DNA from: Candidatus Anoxychlamydiales bacterium
Lineage (GTDB): Bacteria > Chlamydiota > Chlamydiia > Chlamydiales > SM23-39
Assembly (NCBI GenBank): GCA_011064905.1
Contig: JAAKFW010000017.1
Location: forward strand, 1-13,574
Direction of reading: 5' to 3'
DNA length: 13,574 nt
The notes under the pieces are model-generated. The model did no database searches and had not been told where the DNA came from. It saw only the letters and a program-made list of their open reading frames with translations. This document shows positions 5,419 to 13,574 of this stretch, piece by piece (the stretch's first letter is position 1; every line of letters begins with the position of its first letter). The translations under genes were made by a program, and so were the position numbers.

Positions 5419-7644
5419 TTAGTTTGCGCAAGATACACATTCATTTTTGTCTGCAGTTGATCCATCTTTTTGAATCGTTCTTATGTAATATATAGTTTTT
5501 ATCTTTTTCTCCCAAGCATCTACTAAAGATTCAAAGATATATTTAGCATTTATTTTTTCCATATTTAAATTAAAAATAAGCTCATATGATATTCCAGTAT
5601 CTGTCCACTTTTGAATTTCAGATATTACTGAATTCACTGCTTTGATATCCATGTTTTTATACTCTTTGTAATACCAAAATCTTTCTTTGATAAATGGAGG
5701 GCAAATTGGAACCGCTCCTTTTGCATTTTTGTCGAAATAGAACTTTGAAAAAATAGGCAAGACGCTTGGTGTACATCCTTGAAGAAGCGCTGATGATGTG
5801 TTTGGCGCAATAGCTAAGAGTTGAGAATTTCTAATTCCATGTTTTTTTAACTTTTCTTGCAGATTTCGCCAGTTTTCTTTGCTAGATGATTTTTTTATAT
5901 AGCCCTCTATTCTTTTTCCATTATCCCAAAGTGAGTTTTTATACGCTTGATATGAGCCTCTTTCTTTTGATAGATCAATAGATGCTTCTATCGAATATAG
6001 AGCAATCTTTTCAAATAAATATGAAACAATCCCAACGCTCGCTTCATATTGAAGCTCGTTTTTTGCTAAATAATCAGCAAGACCCATAGAGCCTATTCCA
6101 ATAGTTCTATATTTATCATTATGAAATTTACTTTGTGTATCTGGGTTTGTTGTTAAATCTATTGTGTTATCTAAAACTCTAACAGCAACTTGGCAAACAT
6201 CTTTCAGCTCATGATCTTCAATATTTGCTAAGTTAAGAGATACTAAATTACAAGTGTGCATCTCCGCGTTTGCTTTAACGTTACTAAAAGATTCCATGCA
6301 AAGATTGCCAGCTGGTATGTAGCCCGTATGAGGGTTTGGATTATCTCTATTTGCTGTATCTTTAAAGAATATATATGGCATACCGGTCTCTATCTGGGTT
6401 TTCATAATCTGTTTAAAGAGTTCTTTTGAGTTAATCTTTTTTACAAGTGTTAATTTATTGTCCAGATAAGCATCTATGCATTTTTGATATGCCTTTTCGA
6501 AATCCTCTCCCCATAGTGAGCTTAACTCTATTTTTAGAGTAGTTTTGACTTCATAAGGATCAAATAAATGCCAGCTCTTATTAGATTTTAAATAGTTCAT
6601 AAAAAGATCTGGCACTATAACTTGTGGGAAAACATCATATGCTTTTCTTCTTTGATCGCCATTTTCAGTTTGAAGTTCTAAAAATTCTTCGATATCTAAA
6701 TGCCAAATATCTAAAGATATCGTTGCGGCTCCTGCTCTTTTGCCCATCTGATTTACTGCAACGGCAGTGTCGTTTAATATTTTAATCCAAGGAACTACTC
6801 CTCCAGATGCATTTTTATTTCCTGCAACATATGATCCTTTCGCTCTTATTTTAGATAAATTTATTCCAACCCCGCCTCCGTTTTTAGAGATCTTTGCAAC
6901 TTGTGTAACTGTTGCAAAGATAGATTCAATATCATCGTCCATCGCTATTATAAAACAAGAGGATAAATTGGATTTTATTCTTCTTAAATTAAGTAGTATC
7001 GGAGTTGCAAGTGATAGCTTTCTTTTAGATAACATTTCATAGAAAATTTTCGCTTGTTTTAATCTGTCATTTTCTTTCTCATTAGAAGCTAATAAAAGTG
7101 CTATTGTAAGATACGCCTCTTGCAAAAGCTCATCATCTAAAAGGTATCTTTTTGTGATCATTACAACAGCTGCGTAGTCATAGTCTAAATCTCTTTTTTG
7201 ATTTAGCCATTTACCAACTTTATCTAGCTCTTCTTTTGAGTATAATTCTAAAATTTTTTCATCGTATTTTTTTTTCAAAACCATGGTTTCAATATGTTTT
7301 GTGAACTCTGTGTATTTATAGCCTCTATTTCTTTGAGTGTCTTTCCATCTGTTCATCATAAAAAGTCTGCCGGATGCTATTCTGAAATCGGGCTCTTCTA
7401 CGCTTGTTAAAGATAAACAATGATAAATTAGATTTTCTTGAATATCAGATGTCGTTATCTTATCTTTAAAGATAATATCTACAGATGCTTCTAATTTTAA
7501 TGGATTAATATTTAAGCCATCTATAGCCCAAGCTATAACCTTTTTTACTTTCTCAATGTTAAATTCACAAACTCTTCCATCTCTTTTTACAACGGTTTTT
7601 ACAAGATCAATTTTTTGCTTATTTTTATCTTTGACAATACTCAT
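5419..7644 (-). CDS. nrdA: Ribonucleoside-diphosphate reductase alpha subunit, class I
   Basis: This is the catalytic R1 subunit, reducing ribonucleoside diphosphates to deoxyribonucleotides with NrdB. Of its 741 residues, about 15-105 form a single ATP-cone domain (VVKRDGRVCEFNIEKV ... TSDIQE), the usual allosteric activity site. The barrel follows with Cys230 (LSSCFI), the active-site set Asn447-Cys449-Glu451 (GNLCMES) and Cys465 (MHTCNLVSLN). Tyr719-Tyr720 (KTIYYIRT) match the radical-transfer pair. The C-terminal ECVSC supplies Cys736 and Cys739 for re-reduction by thioredoxin or a similar donor. C. trachomatis NrdA is much longer, with an N-terminal extension, so this is a different lineage of enzyme. 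GAGGAG lies 8 bases before the ATG. nrdB follows 19 bases downstream as a two-gene operon, with a promoter at 7683-7712. Confidence 0.97.
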   Translation of the reverse strand: MSIVKDKNKQKIDLVKTVVKRDGRVCEFNIEKVKKVIAWAIDGLNINPLKLEASVDIIFKDKITTSDIQENLIYHCLSLTSVEEPDFRIASGRLFMMNRWKDTQRNRGYKYTEFTKHIETMVLKKKYDEKILELYSKEELDKVGKWLNQKRDLDYDYAAVVMITKRYLLDDELLQEAYLTIALLLASNEKENDRLKQAKIFYEMLSKRKLSLATPILLNLRRIKSNLSSCFIIAMDDDIESIFATVTQVAKISKNGGGVGINLSKIRAKGSYVAGNKNASGGVVPWIKILNDTAVAVNQMGKRAGAATISLDIWHLDIEEFLELQTENGDQRRKAYDVFPQVIVPDLFMNYLKSNKSWHLFDPYEVKTTLKIELSSLWGEDFEKAYQKCIDAYLDNKLTLVKKINSKELFKQIMKTQIETGMPYIFFKDTANRDNPNPHTGYIPAGNLCMESFSNVKANAEMHTCNLVSLNLANIEDHELKDVCQVAVRVLDNTIDLTTNPDTQSKFHNDKYRTIGIGSMGLADYLAKNELQYEASVGIVSYLFEKIALYSIEASIDLSKERGSYQAYKNSLWDNGKRIEGYIKKSSSKENWRNLQEKLKKHGIRNSQLLAIAPNTSSALLQGCTPSVLPIFSKFYFDKNAKGAVPICPPFIKERFWYYKEYKNMDIKAVNSVISEIQKWTDTGISYELIFNLNMEKINAKYIFESLVDAWEKKIKTIYYIRTIQKDGSTADKNECVSCAN

Positions 7645-7682
7645 GAAATCGCTCCTCGTTTTAGACGCATCTCTTTAATCGA

Positions 7683-7712
7683 ATTATAGAAATATTATCT
7701 TTGAAAAGTCCA
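7683..7712 (-). promoter_or_regulatory. Probable nrdAB promoter
   Basis: On the minus strand TGGACT (7707-7712) is followed by an 18-base spacer and a perfect TATAAT (7683-7688), placing the transcript start near 7676 and the nrdA ATG about 32 bases further on. The -35 match is 4/6. I looked for paired NrdR boxes around it and could not identify any. Confidence 0.55.
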
Positions 7713-8008
7713 GGATATTAGACAAAAAAAATCATTTATATTTTAAATCTCTTATGCTCAACAGATGGTTAATTTAATAATAAAAGCATGTGTGATGTAA
7801 TTATAAAAAATAAATTAAAAAAAAACTTACCAAATGCTAAGTCAAATTGTGAATAGTAATACTATGTGAGATTTGATGTTACATATAGTAGTATCCTTTT
7901 TTGCAACTCTCTAACAAAAAACATTTCGTCGAGGTTGTCCTCAAGGAAATAATTTTGTGCTTGCAACAGATATTGATCGCAGTTTTGATAAGTTGAATCT
8001 AAAAAAAG
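7713..8008. other. Intergenic stretch between the ptr end and the nrdAB promoter
   Basis: No gene could be supported in this AT-rich stretch. It holds a 13-bp palindrome ATAGTAATACTAT (7853-7865), whose AGTAATACT core also forms the centre of the palindrome at the Fic gene start. It also holds a small hairpin near 7930-7945 (TCGAGG / CCTCAA arms around a TTGT loop). On the minus strand the hairpin lies about 65 bases after the ptr stop, with a T6 run a few bases beyond, so it could be a weak ptr terminator. A plus-strand open stretch from about 7914 reads QKTFRRGCPQGNNFVLA but lacks a start signal and runs into ptr antisense. Confidence 0.4.
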
Positions 8009-10906
8009 CTACTGAATATTTTCCATGTTGTCAGTTTTGTAAAAACCGATAGTTTTATGCTCATCATCTTCTAATTTCTTGTATTTAAAATCTTTATCTA
8101 GTTTGCCTTCAAAAAGGATAGCAAGTCTTTTTTTATTGTCTCTAGCAAGAGTTTTTTTGCAAAAGGCTATAAATTCTGGATATGTAAGTTTTTGCATGGC
8201 CTTAATTCTTTTTTCATGCCAAAGAAAATCCTTTTCTTTTTCAAAAGCTATATAGTTTAGAGTAGACGACATCTCTTGCAGATTTTTATAAGGATTTTCC
8301 ATGTTTTGAATAAGGCTGTTTTTTATGTTTTCAAATCGATCTTCCGGAACTTTAGTTTCTATATTATCTTCATAGTTTTCTATAAAGATTTCAAAACGGA
8401 CAAGAAGGTCTCTTACGCTGTGAGAATTGGATTGAACTAAGAAAAGTTGATATAAATGCTTTTGTATCTCTATGTCTGTAGAATGGGCTATGTAAGCTGT
8501 TTTTTGATCAGATCTAAGAGAGGTAAAAAAAGCTTCTCTAAGAGTTTGTGATAAAATACTTTGAGCCGCTCTATTTGCAAAAGAAAATGAGTCTTGATCA
8601 ATTGCTAAAACAACGCCATTTCCTAAAACATCTATTTTTTGATGAATCAGATAAGGGCCTTTATTATCATTTATTACAAAGACCTTTTTTTTATAATGAT
8701 CTTTTGATAAAAATGGTTTTTGTCTAAGTGAATCTTTTATATCTAACCAAATACTTTCCGCTTCTTTTAAAGATAAGTTGCCAGTTAAAAATCCTTCTAT
8801 ATAGCAGGTTTCAAAGACCTTGTTTTTAAATTTTATAAAATCTCTAAATTGAATTCTTTTTAAGGTATCTAACTTATTTATGTTAGTAAAGCTACTTGGG
8901 GTTAAAATGCTTTGTAGATAATTTTTCGCTTGAAATACAGGAAGTGTTTTTTGAGTGTTTTGATAGTCTTTATATAATGAGCTGTAGTAAATATCAAACT
9001 GCTCTTTTGAGATCTGCAAGTTATTTATAGCTTTTAAAATCTCTTCTAAAAGAAAAGAAGCTTTCGCTGAGTAACCAAAAATATCTATTCTTATATTAAA
9101 AGTATCAGATGTTATAGATGGATAGAGTCCAGCTTCCTGAGCTGAGTATATAGTCGGTGCTAGCTTTTCTAAAAGAGCTTTAACATATAGATCTTTTAAA
9201 ACATCAGATTTCACATCTTCATCAAAAATCTTATCTTTGATTTGAAAATGCCAAGAGACTTGAGGAACTTTATATTTATCATCTTTTAAATAAAAAATTG
9301 TAGCAAAATCATCAGATACTATTTTTGCGGGAGCCTTTTCATTTGTAAAATTCTCTTTTGTTGCATCCATTTGAAGATTAGTTGGAATAAAAGAATTTGG
9401 CTCAGGCAGCTTAATACTTGGATTAGTTGGGTTTTTAGCGAGTCTATTCTTAAGAGATTTATCAAGTTCCTTAACTGCATATTTAGCGTTTGTCCATTTT
9501 TCTTTTTGATCTAATTTCATATTAGTTTTTTTAGGATCAGCTATCAAATAGATCTGGGAAGAAGAAAAATTTAAAGACTCTAATATCTGATTAACATTTT
9601 CTGAGCTATATTCACTAGCTAATACATTTTTTTGAGGATATGTTGATAGGTCTTCATATAAAAGATTTGCAGCATGCTCAGATACAAATTCAAAAGCATC
9701 TTGGTGAGCTTGATATTCGTAGTTTAGTTTTGACATGGTTTTCATTTCATGAAATAAATAATTTGGAATAGATGATTTTTTTAAATTATTTATAGCTTCA
9801 AAAGATCTGCTTATTACAATTGCAGCATTTTTTATACCAAGATCAGTTAGCTTTATTTCTAAAATAAATAGAGATTGATCAGAGCCAGCTTTTTCAACGA
9901 CAATATCTAAATCTTCTGCTAAATGTTCTTTTTTTAAAACTTCTAAAAGAGAGTTCTTTTGGCCTCTTTTTAATGTATAAGCAATTAAATTAGCTGATTT
10001 CGTTTCATCAAATGTAAATTTTCTATCAAGTTCCCACTCAACTAAGAGAAATTGAATGTTAGATATCGGTTTTATATAGGTGATTTTTCCGGAATTCTCT
10101 TTATTGAAAATATTTTCATTTGTAGTAATTTGATCTTTTCCAATATTTGCAATTGGTGTGAATTTTTCTACTACTAATTTAGTTAGCTCGTCTAAATCTT
10201 TATTAGAATAAATAACTAATGCCATTTGATTTGCACTATAGTGCTTTTCATACCACTTTCTAAGCTCTGATGGGGGAATAGACTGCAGAGTTTTAGCGTT
10301 TCCTGTTGAAAATTTTGCGTTTGGATGATTTTGATTGCCAATCTCTTTTGACACCATATGAGCTCTTCTTCCATCGTTTTCAATGTTTTTAGAGTGCTCC
10401 TGATCTACGGCATATAGCTCTTTTGCAATGTGCGATGGATCAAATATTGGATCTTTAAAAAAATATGAAAGTCTATCTAGTGCTTCTTCAAAAGCTGAGT
10501 CATTTACGGAAAACATATATACAGTTCTATCAGAGGCTGTATATGCATTTGGAACACCGGAATTATCCCAAATAAATTTCATATACTCAGATTCTTTAGG
10601 ATACTTTTTTGAACCTTTAAAAAGCATGTGTTCACAAAAATGTGCCATTCCAGGAAACTCTTTTGGATCGTCCCAAGAGCCGGCTAGTACACTGATAGCT
10701 GCCGCTGATTTGTCTGCATTTTTATCAGATATAATATAAACCTTCATTCCGTTTGAGAGTCTAAACTTTAAAGTATGTCTATCTTTAAGAGAGGGATTTA
10801 AAATTTTTAAGTTTGATTTGTCTTCAACTATTTGATATCGGGTATCCATTGCAAAAATATTAAAAATTGAAAATAAAAATATGATTAGAAATTTAAAGCG
10901 TAGCAT
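8009..10906 (-). CDS. ptr: Periplasmic M16 (insulinase/pitrilysin) family zinc peptidase
   Basis: This is a large zinc metallopeptidase expected to degrade peptides in the periplasm. The N-terminus MLRFKFLIIFLFSIFNIFA is a clear signal peptide, with likely cleavage after Ala19. The inverted zinc motif HFCEH lies at 89-93, with His89, His93 and catalytic Glu92; the third ligand is Glu170 (VDQEH), 77 residues after the second His, as in E. coli pitrilysin. The 965 residues match the single-chain, four-domain pitrilysin layout. The C-terminal half has the expected LYQLFLVQSNSH segment. AAGAGG lies 7 bases before the ATG and the gene begins 3 bases after the plsB stop, so it is the third gene of the rng-plsB-ptr run. 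Chlamydia has the same neighbours (CT806-CT808). The TAG stop is followed at once by a T-run but no strong hairpin. Confidence 0.96.
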   Translation of the reverse strand: MLRFKFLIIFLFSIFNIFAMDTRYQIVEDKSNLKILNPSLKDRHTLKFRLSNGMKVYIISDKNADKSAAAISVLAGSWDDPKEFPGMAHFCEHMLFKGSKKYPKESEYMKFIWDNSGVPNAYTASDRTVYMFSVNDSAFEEALDRLSYFFKDPIFDPSHIAKELYAVDQEHSKNIENDGRRAHMVSKEIGNQNHPNAKFSTGNAKTLQSIPPSELRKWYEKHYSANQMALVIYSNKDLDELTKLVVEKFTPIANIGKDQITTNENIFNKENSGKITYIKPISNIQFLLVEWELDRKFTFDETKSANLIAYTLKRGQKNSLLEVLKKEHLAEDLDIVVEKAGSDQSLFILEIKLTDLGIKNAAIVISRSFEAINNLKKSSIPNYLFHEMKTMSKLNYEYQAHQDAFEFVSEHAANLLYEDLSTYPQKNVLASEYSSENVNQILESLNFSSSQIYLIADPKKTNMKLDQKEKWTNAKYAVKELDKSLKNRLAKNPTNPSIKLPEPNSFIPTNLQMDATKENFTNEKAPAKIVSDDFATIFYLKDDKYKVPQVSWHFQIKDKIFDEDVKSDVLKDLYVKALLEKLAPTIYSAQEAGLYPSITSDTFNIRIDIFGYSAKASFLLEEILKAINNLQISKEQFDIYYSSLYKDYQNTQKTLPVFQAKNYLQSILTPSSFTNINKLDTLKRIQFRDFIKFKNKVFETCYIEGFLTGNLSLKEAESIWLDIKDSLRQKPFLSKDHYKKKVFVINDNKGPYLIHQKIDVLGNGVVLAIDQDSFSFANRAAQSILSQTLREAFFTSLRSDQKTAYIAHSTDIEIQKHLYQLFLVQSNSHSVRDLLVRFEIFIENYEDNIETKVPEDRFENIKNSLIQNMENPYKNLQEMSSTLNYIAFEKEKDFLWHEKRIKAMQKLTYPEFIAFCKKTLARDNKKRLAILFEGKLDKDFKYKKLEDDEHKTIGFYKTDNMENIQ

Positions 10907-10909
10907 TAT

Positions 10910-11914
10910 TTAGCCTCTTGTTATCCTCGCATATTCTTCTTGTACAATATTATGAATATATTTGGCTCTGTTTTTTCTTCTTTGGATTTTGTCTTTTTCA
11001 TCTGAGAGAGGTAAGTTTTCCATATCTAATTCATTTGAAAAGCTAATAAATATTGGACCTCTATTGACTACTCTTTTTTCTCCCATCTCAATTTGTATTT
11101 TTTCAGGAGGAGGCATGATGTCATAGGTAGATAAAGTAAGGGGAAAAAAATGTGTTTTTTTCTTCGCTTTTTTCCCCATTAAATAAAACATCTCTAAACT
11201 TTTATAATCAAAAGGTGCAATTTCTATTTTACCACTATTGTTTTTTCTGTCTCTGCCTCCGCTTGGAGCTACGTATATTACTTTTCCGCCCTCTGATAAA
11301 AGCGTTTTCATTAATGACATTACTTTTTGGTTGTGCATCTGTTTTTGATGTTTTTTTGTAATATCTAAATCAATATATCTTTTTGAATAGATACATAAAA
11401 GTGAACAGCCCATAGAAAAAGGAATAGCTAAAGGGTCTAAAATTACTCTCTCTCCTGCAACAGATATGATGTTAGAGGTGAGTGAAAAATATTTATCTCC
11501 AGCTAAAATAGGGATTACTAGCGGGTCTACCTCTGATTGGTGGTTAGAGAGTAAAATTACATTCTCTTTTTTATCGATATATTCTTTTATCTTTTTTAAA
11601 TTATCTATTCCATAAAGCTTTGAGTTTTTCAAATCAACTAAAGGTGCTAAAAAATCTATTCCAAATTTTTGGTAGTTAAAAGGCTTTGTTATCTTTTTAT
11701 GATAGAGCTCAAATTTAAATGGGTTTTTTGCATGGTCGATTAAAAGCTTTACAAGCTGATCAAAAAGTGAAGTTATATCTTTTTTAGATGTATGTGAGTT
11801 TACAGTTTTTATGTAACATTTATAAAAATCAGATAAGATATCTAAATATTTTTTAGTTATCTCTTTTTCGTTGTAGAGCTTTTTTAAATTTATTACAAAA
11901 TTATCTTCAGACAT
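10910..11914 (-). CDS. plsB: Glycerol-3-phosphate acyltransferase, plant-chloroplast-like soluble type
   Basis: This enzyme acylates glycerol 3-phosphate at position 1, the first step of phospholipid synthesis. The acyltransferase motif is NHQSEVDP, with His125 and Asp130 (HX4D). Further blocks are GERVILDPLAIPFSMG (154-169) and APSGGRDR (216-223) followed by APFD. These blocks are those of chloroplast stromal GPAT and its chlamydial relatives rather than E. coli PlsB. There are no membrane segments, so the protein is probably soluble or peripheral. Three starts are possible (ATGs at 11950, 11929 and 11914). The last gives 334 residues, close to the family, and overlaps the rng stop by 8 bases (ATGTCTGA), typical of coupled genes. 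The longer starts only add a stretch that overlaps rng coding sequence. ptr follows 3 bases downstream. Confidence 0.94.
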   Translation of the reverse strand: MSEDNFVINLKKLYNEKEITKKYLDILSDFYKCYIKTVNSHTSKKDITSLFDQLVKLLIDHAKNPFKFELYHKKITKPFNYQKFGIDFLAPLVDLKNSKLYGIDNLKKIKEYIDKKENVILLSNHQSEVDPLVIPILAGDKYFSLTSNIISVAGERVILDPLAIPFSMGCSLLCIYSKRYIDLDITKKHQKQMHNQKVMSLMKTLLSEGGKVIYVAPSGGRDRKNNSGKIEIAPFDYKSLEMFYLMGKKAKKKTHFFPLTLSTYDIMPPPEKIQIEMGEKRVVNRGPIFISFSNELDMENLPLSDEKDKIQRRKNRAKYIHNIVQEEYARITRG

Positions 11915-13433
11915 CTGCTTTTTTACCATTTGTGAAAAGATGAAATTCATTTAAATGATAAGAGTCTTTTGTTTTAAACTCTAAACAGCATTTGGTATTA
12001 GCTGCGAGTTTTATAAAATACTCTTTATCTGAAGTTTTCAAATAGTTATCTAAATAAGGGTGTGTAACTAATCTAATAGTTGCTTTTTCAGCTGTATTAA
12101 TTAGTTTTTTTAATGATCTTTCAATTTCTAAAGCTGTTGTTTCATGATTTTTTATAAGACCATTTCCTGCGCAATATGGACAAGGTGTGAAAATTGTCTG
12201 GATTAAAGACTCTCTAGCACGTTGCCTTGTCATTTCAACAAGACCAAATTCACTCATTCCTAAAATTGTGCATTTTGAAGAGTCATCCTTCATATATTCT
12301 TTTAGTTTTTCTAAAACTCTTCTTTGGTTTTTTCTAAGTCTCATATCGATAAAATCACAAATAACTAGACCTCCAACATTTCTAAGTCTAAGTTGTCTGC
12401 TTATCTCTTTTGCCGCCTCTAGATTTATCCGAACTAAAGTTTCTTCAACATTTTTTATGGTTTCTTTAGAAGATTTTCCGGAGTTAACATCGATTGTGTA
12501 CATAGCCTCTGTTTTATCAAAATATAGATAGCCTCCAGATGGTAGCCATACCTTTCGTACAAGAGATTTATCTATTTCTCTTTCAACATTGAACTCTTCA
12601 AAAAGAGGCAACTTTTGTTTATAAAAAACAATTTCTAGCTTGTGCTCTTTTTCATAGTTTTTATAGATGTTTAAACACTTTTGCATGAGTGAATAGTTAT
12701 CAACTATGATTTTATCATATTTTTTATCAACAGCTGTAAGAATAGATTTTTTTAAAAGCGTCCACTCTTCATGTAAAATTTTTGGTCCTTTTGATTCATG
12801 GAATTTATTTACAATCTCTTGCCATTGATTTAATAATTCTGTGGCTTCATCTACTAGCATTTCTGTTGTTGCATTAGCACTAGCCGTTCGACAAATGAGG
12901 CCCATATCTTTCGGCATTTCAAAAGCTTGAATCAATTTTTTAAGCTTGTCTCTCATAGATTTATTTTCAATTTTTCTTGAAACTCCTCTATGAGGGGTGT
13001 TAGGCAACAAAACTAAATATCTCCCTGCAATCGAAATATTAGATGTTAACCTAGCTCCTTTAGTTCCAATGGATTCTTTAACCACCTGGACTAAGACAGG
13101 TTGATTGATTTTTAATATTTTTGTTATATCTTCTTTTAAAGGTTTTTCCTTTTTTCCTTCTAAAGATATATCAAAATCCATATCAAACATCTCTTCGAAT
13201 TTTTTTCTGTTTATAATGATATCGTTGATATGGATAAATCCATTTTCACTCTCATGTATATCGATAAATGCAGATTGAATGTTATTTAAAATATTTTTTA
13301 CCAGACCTCTATAGATATTTCCAGTGATCTGTCTAGATTTTTTTCTGTCTATTATTAAATCGTTTAGCTGTCCAAAATTAAGATAAGCGTATCGAATCTC
13401 TTTGGATTCAACATTTATTAGAATTTCTTTCAT
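11907..13433 (-). CDS. rng: Ribonuclease E/G family endoribonuclease (CafE-like)
   Basis: This endonuclease cuts single-stranded AU-rich RNA and takes part in mRNA decay and rRNA processing. At 508 residues it is of RNase G length and lacks the long scaffold tail of E. coli RNase E. An S1-type RNA-binding domain covers roughly residues 37-135 (GNIYRGLVKNILNNIQSAFIDI ... FIHINDI) and is followed by the 5'-sensor part (GARLTSNISIAGRYLVLLP). The DNase I-like catalytic part has YTIDVNSGK with Asp315, and ICDFIDMR with Asp360 and Asp363 for the metal ion. CPYC (Cys418, Cys421) is the zinc-link that joins subunits. The start is the ATG at 13431-13433 with GGAG 7 bases before it; a GTG directly upstream is too close to that site. 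It is the first gene of the rng-plsB-ptr run and overlaps plsB by 8 bases. Its GC-rich leader may be regulatory. Confidence 0.95.
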   Translation of the reverse strand: MKEILINVESKEIRYAYLNFGQLNDLIIDRKKSRQITGNIYRGLVKNILNNIQSAFIDIHESENGFIHINDIIINRKKFEEMFDMDFDISLEGKKEKPLKEDITKILKINQPVLVQVVKESIGTKGARLTSNISIAGRYLVLLPNTPHRGVSRKIENKSMRDKLKKLIQAFEMPKDMGLICRTASANATTEMLVDEATELLNQWQEIVNKFHESKGPKILHEEWTLLKKSILTAVDKKYDKIIVDNYSLMQKCLNIYKNYEKEHKLEIVFYKQKLPLFEEFNVEREIDKSLVRKVWLPSGGYLYFDKTEAMYTIDVNSGKSSKETIKNVEETLVRINLEAAKEISRQLRLRNVGGLVICDFIDMRLRKNQRRVLEKLKEYMKDDSSKCTILGMSEFGLVEMTRQRARESLIQTIFTPCPYCAGNGLIKNHETTALEIERSLKKLINTAEKATIRLVTHPYLDNYLKTSDKEYFIKLAANTKCCLEFKTKDSYHLNEFHLFTNGKKADV

Positions 13434-13453
13434 CACTCTTCTCCAACGCGGAA

Positions 13454-13547
13454 ACCCGGTGCTTTAGTTCCGGGGGGAAGCGTTTGTTTAAAATTTAAAA
13501 ACTTACCGGGAAAATGGATGCTAATAAAAAACATCCCTGGTCCCGGT
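13454..13547 (-). promoter_or_regulatory. GC-rich structured leader upstream of rng: hairpin terminator or RNA control element
   Basis: Read on the minus strand, ACCGGGA (13541-13547) pairs perfectly with TCCCGGT (13505-13511). Inside this stem GGATG (13532-13536) pairs with CATCC (13516-13520), giving a 7+5 bp hairpin with a 4x4 internal loop. Three bases after it come five T residues, so it could be a Rho-independent terminator of a gene upstream of the window. A second stem, CCCGG (13470-13474) with CCGGG (13455-13459), lies just before the rng ribosome binding site. The 13505-13511 arm can also pair with ACCGGG at 13455-13460, so alternative folds exist. No open frame or clear promoter is visible in 13437-13574. 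Confidence 0.45.
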
Positions 13548-13574
13548 GCCAGTAGTGCGTATCAGTTACTATTG

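Noticed and set aside
5400..5465. Longer NrdB start at 5465 or 5444
   Set aside because: The added residues lie in another frame of nrdA coding sequence. The start at 5399 follows AAGAGG and gives a family-typical length.
7645..7900. NrdR boxes upstream of nrdA
   Set aside because: No pair of ACACTATATATAGTGT-like sites at the usual spacing could be found.
11915..11950. Longer PlsB start at 11950 or 11929
   Set aside because: It would extend the overlap with rng to 23-44 bases without a better ribosome binding site. The 8-base ATGTCTGA overlap is typical of coupled genes.
1..13574. CRISPR arrays, transposases, integrases, rRNA
   Set aside because: No spaced repeat array, transposase or integrase motif, or rRNA-like sequence was seen on either strand.

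Overview
The window is low-G+C bacterial DNA that reads best as an environmental (non-Chlamydiaceae) member of the Chlamydiota. The strongest sign is the minus-strand run rng/cafE, plsB, ptr, which keeps the order of CT808-CT807-CT806 in Chlamydia trachomatis. A plant-chloroplast-type glycerol-3-phosphate acyltransferase and an adjacent zwf-pgl pair (as in CT185-CT186) agree with this. Two features differ from Chlamydia: the ribonucleotide reductase is a compact, tyrosine-bearing class I enzyme, and the gene before zwf looks like a short-form 6-phosphogluconate dehydrogenase.

Layout. (1) 1-2349, plus strand: a tight cluster of the 3' end of a 6-phosphogluconate dehydrogenase gene, zwf and pgl, covering the whole oxidative pentose phosphate branch. 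(2) 2395-4376, an accessory island: a 75-residue unknown protein (minus) with a near-consensus promoter carrying a palindrome; a Fic-domain protein fused to a C-terminal MerR-type DNA-binding domain (minus), with a 17-bp palindrome at its start; and a small plus-strand gene for a coiled-coil, Cys-rich, tail-anchored protein whose frame is split at an A8 tract. A 21-bp exact direct repeat, one copy inside the 3' end of nrdB, brackets that small gene. (3) 4377-7644, minus: nrdA-nrdB with a recognisable promoter. (4) 7645-8008: a 364-base gap with the nrd promoter and little else. (5) 8009-13433, minus: rng-plsB-ptr, genes overlapping or 3 bases apart. (6) 13434-13574: a GC-rich leader upstream of rng with several complementary CCGGG-type arms.

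Functionally, the pentose phosphate genes supply NADPH and pentose for the deoxynucleotides that NrdAB makes, although the two groups are not one operon. The rng-plsB-ptr run joins RNA turnover, the first step of phospholipid synthesis and a periplasmic peptidase. The island at 2.4-4.4 kb is the least explained part. The Fic-MerR fusion with an operator-like palindrome at its own start, and the frameshifted tail-anchored protein bracketed by an nrdB-derived repeat, are the best candidates for something undescribed. Taxonomy and all functions are inferred from motifs and gene order; no database search was run.
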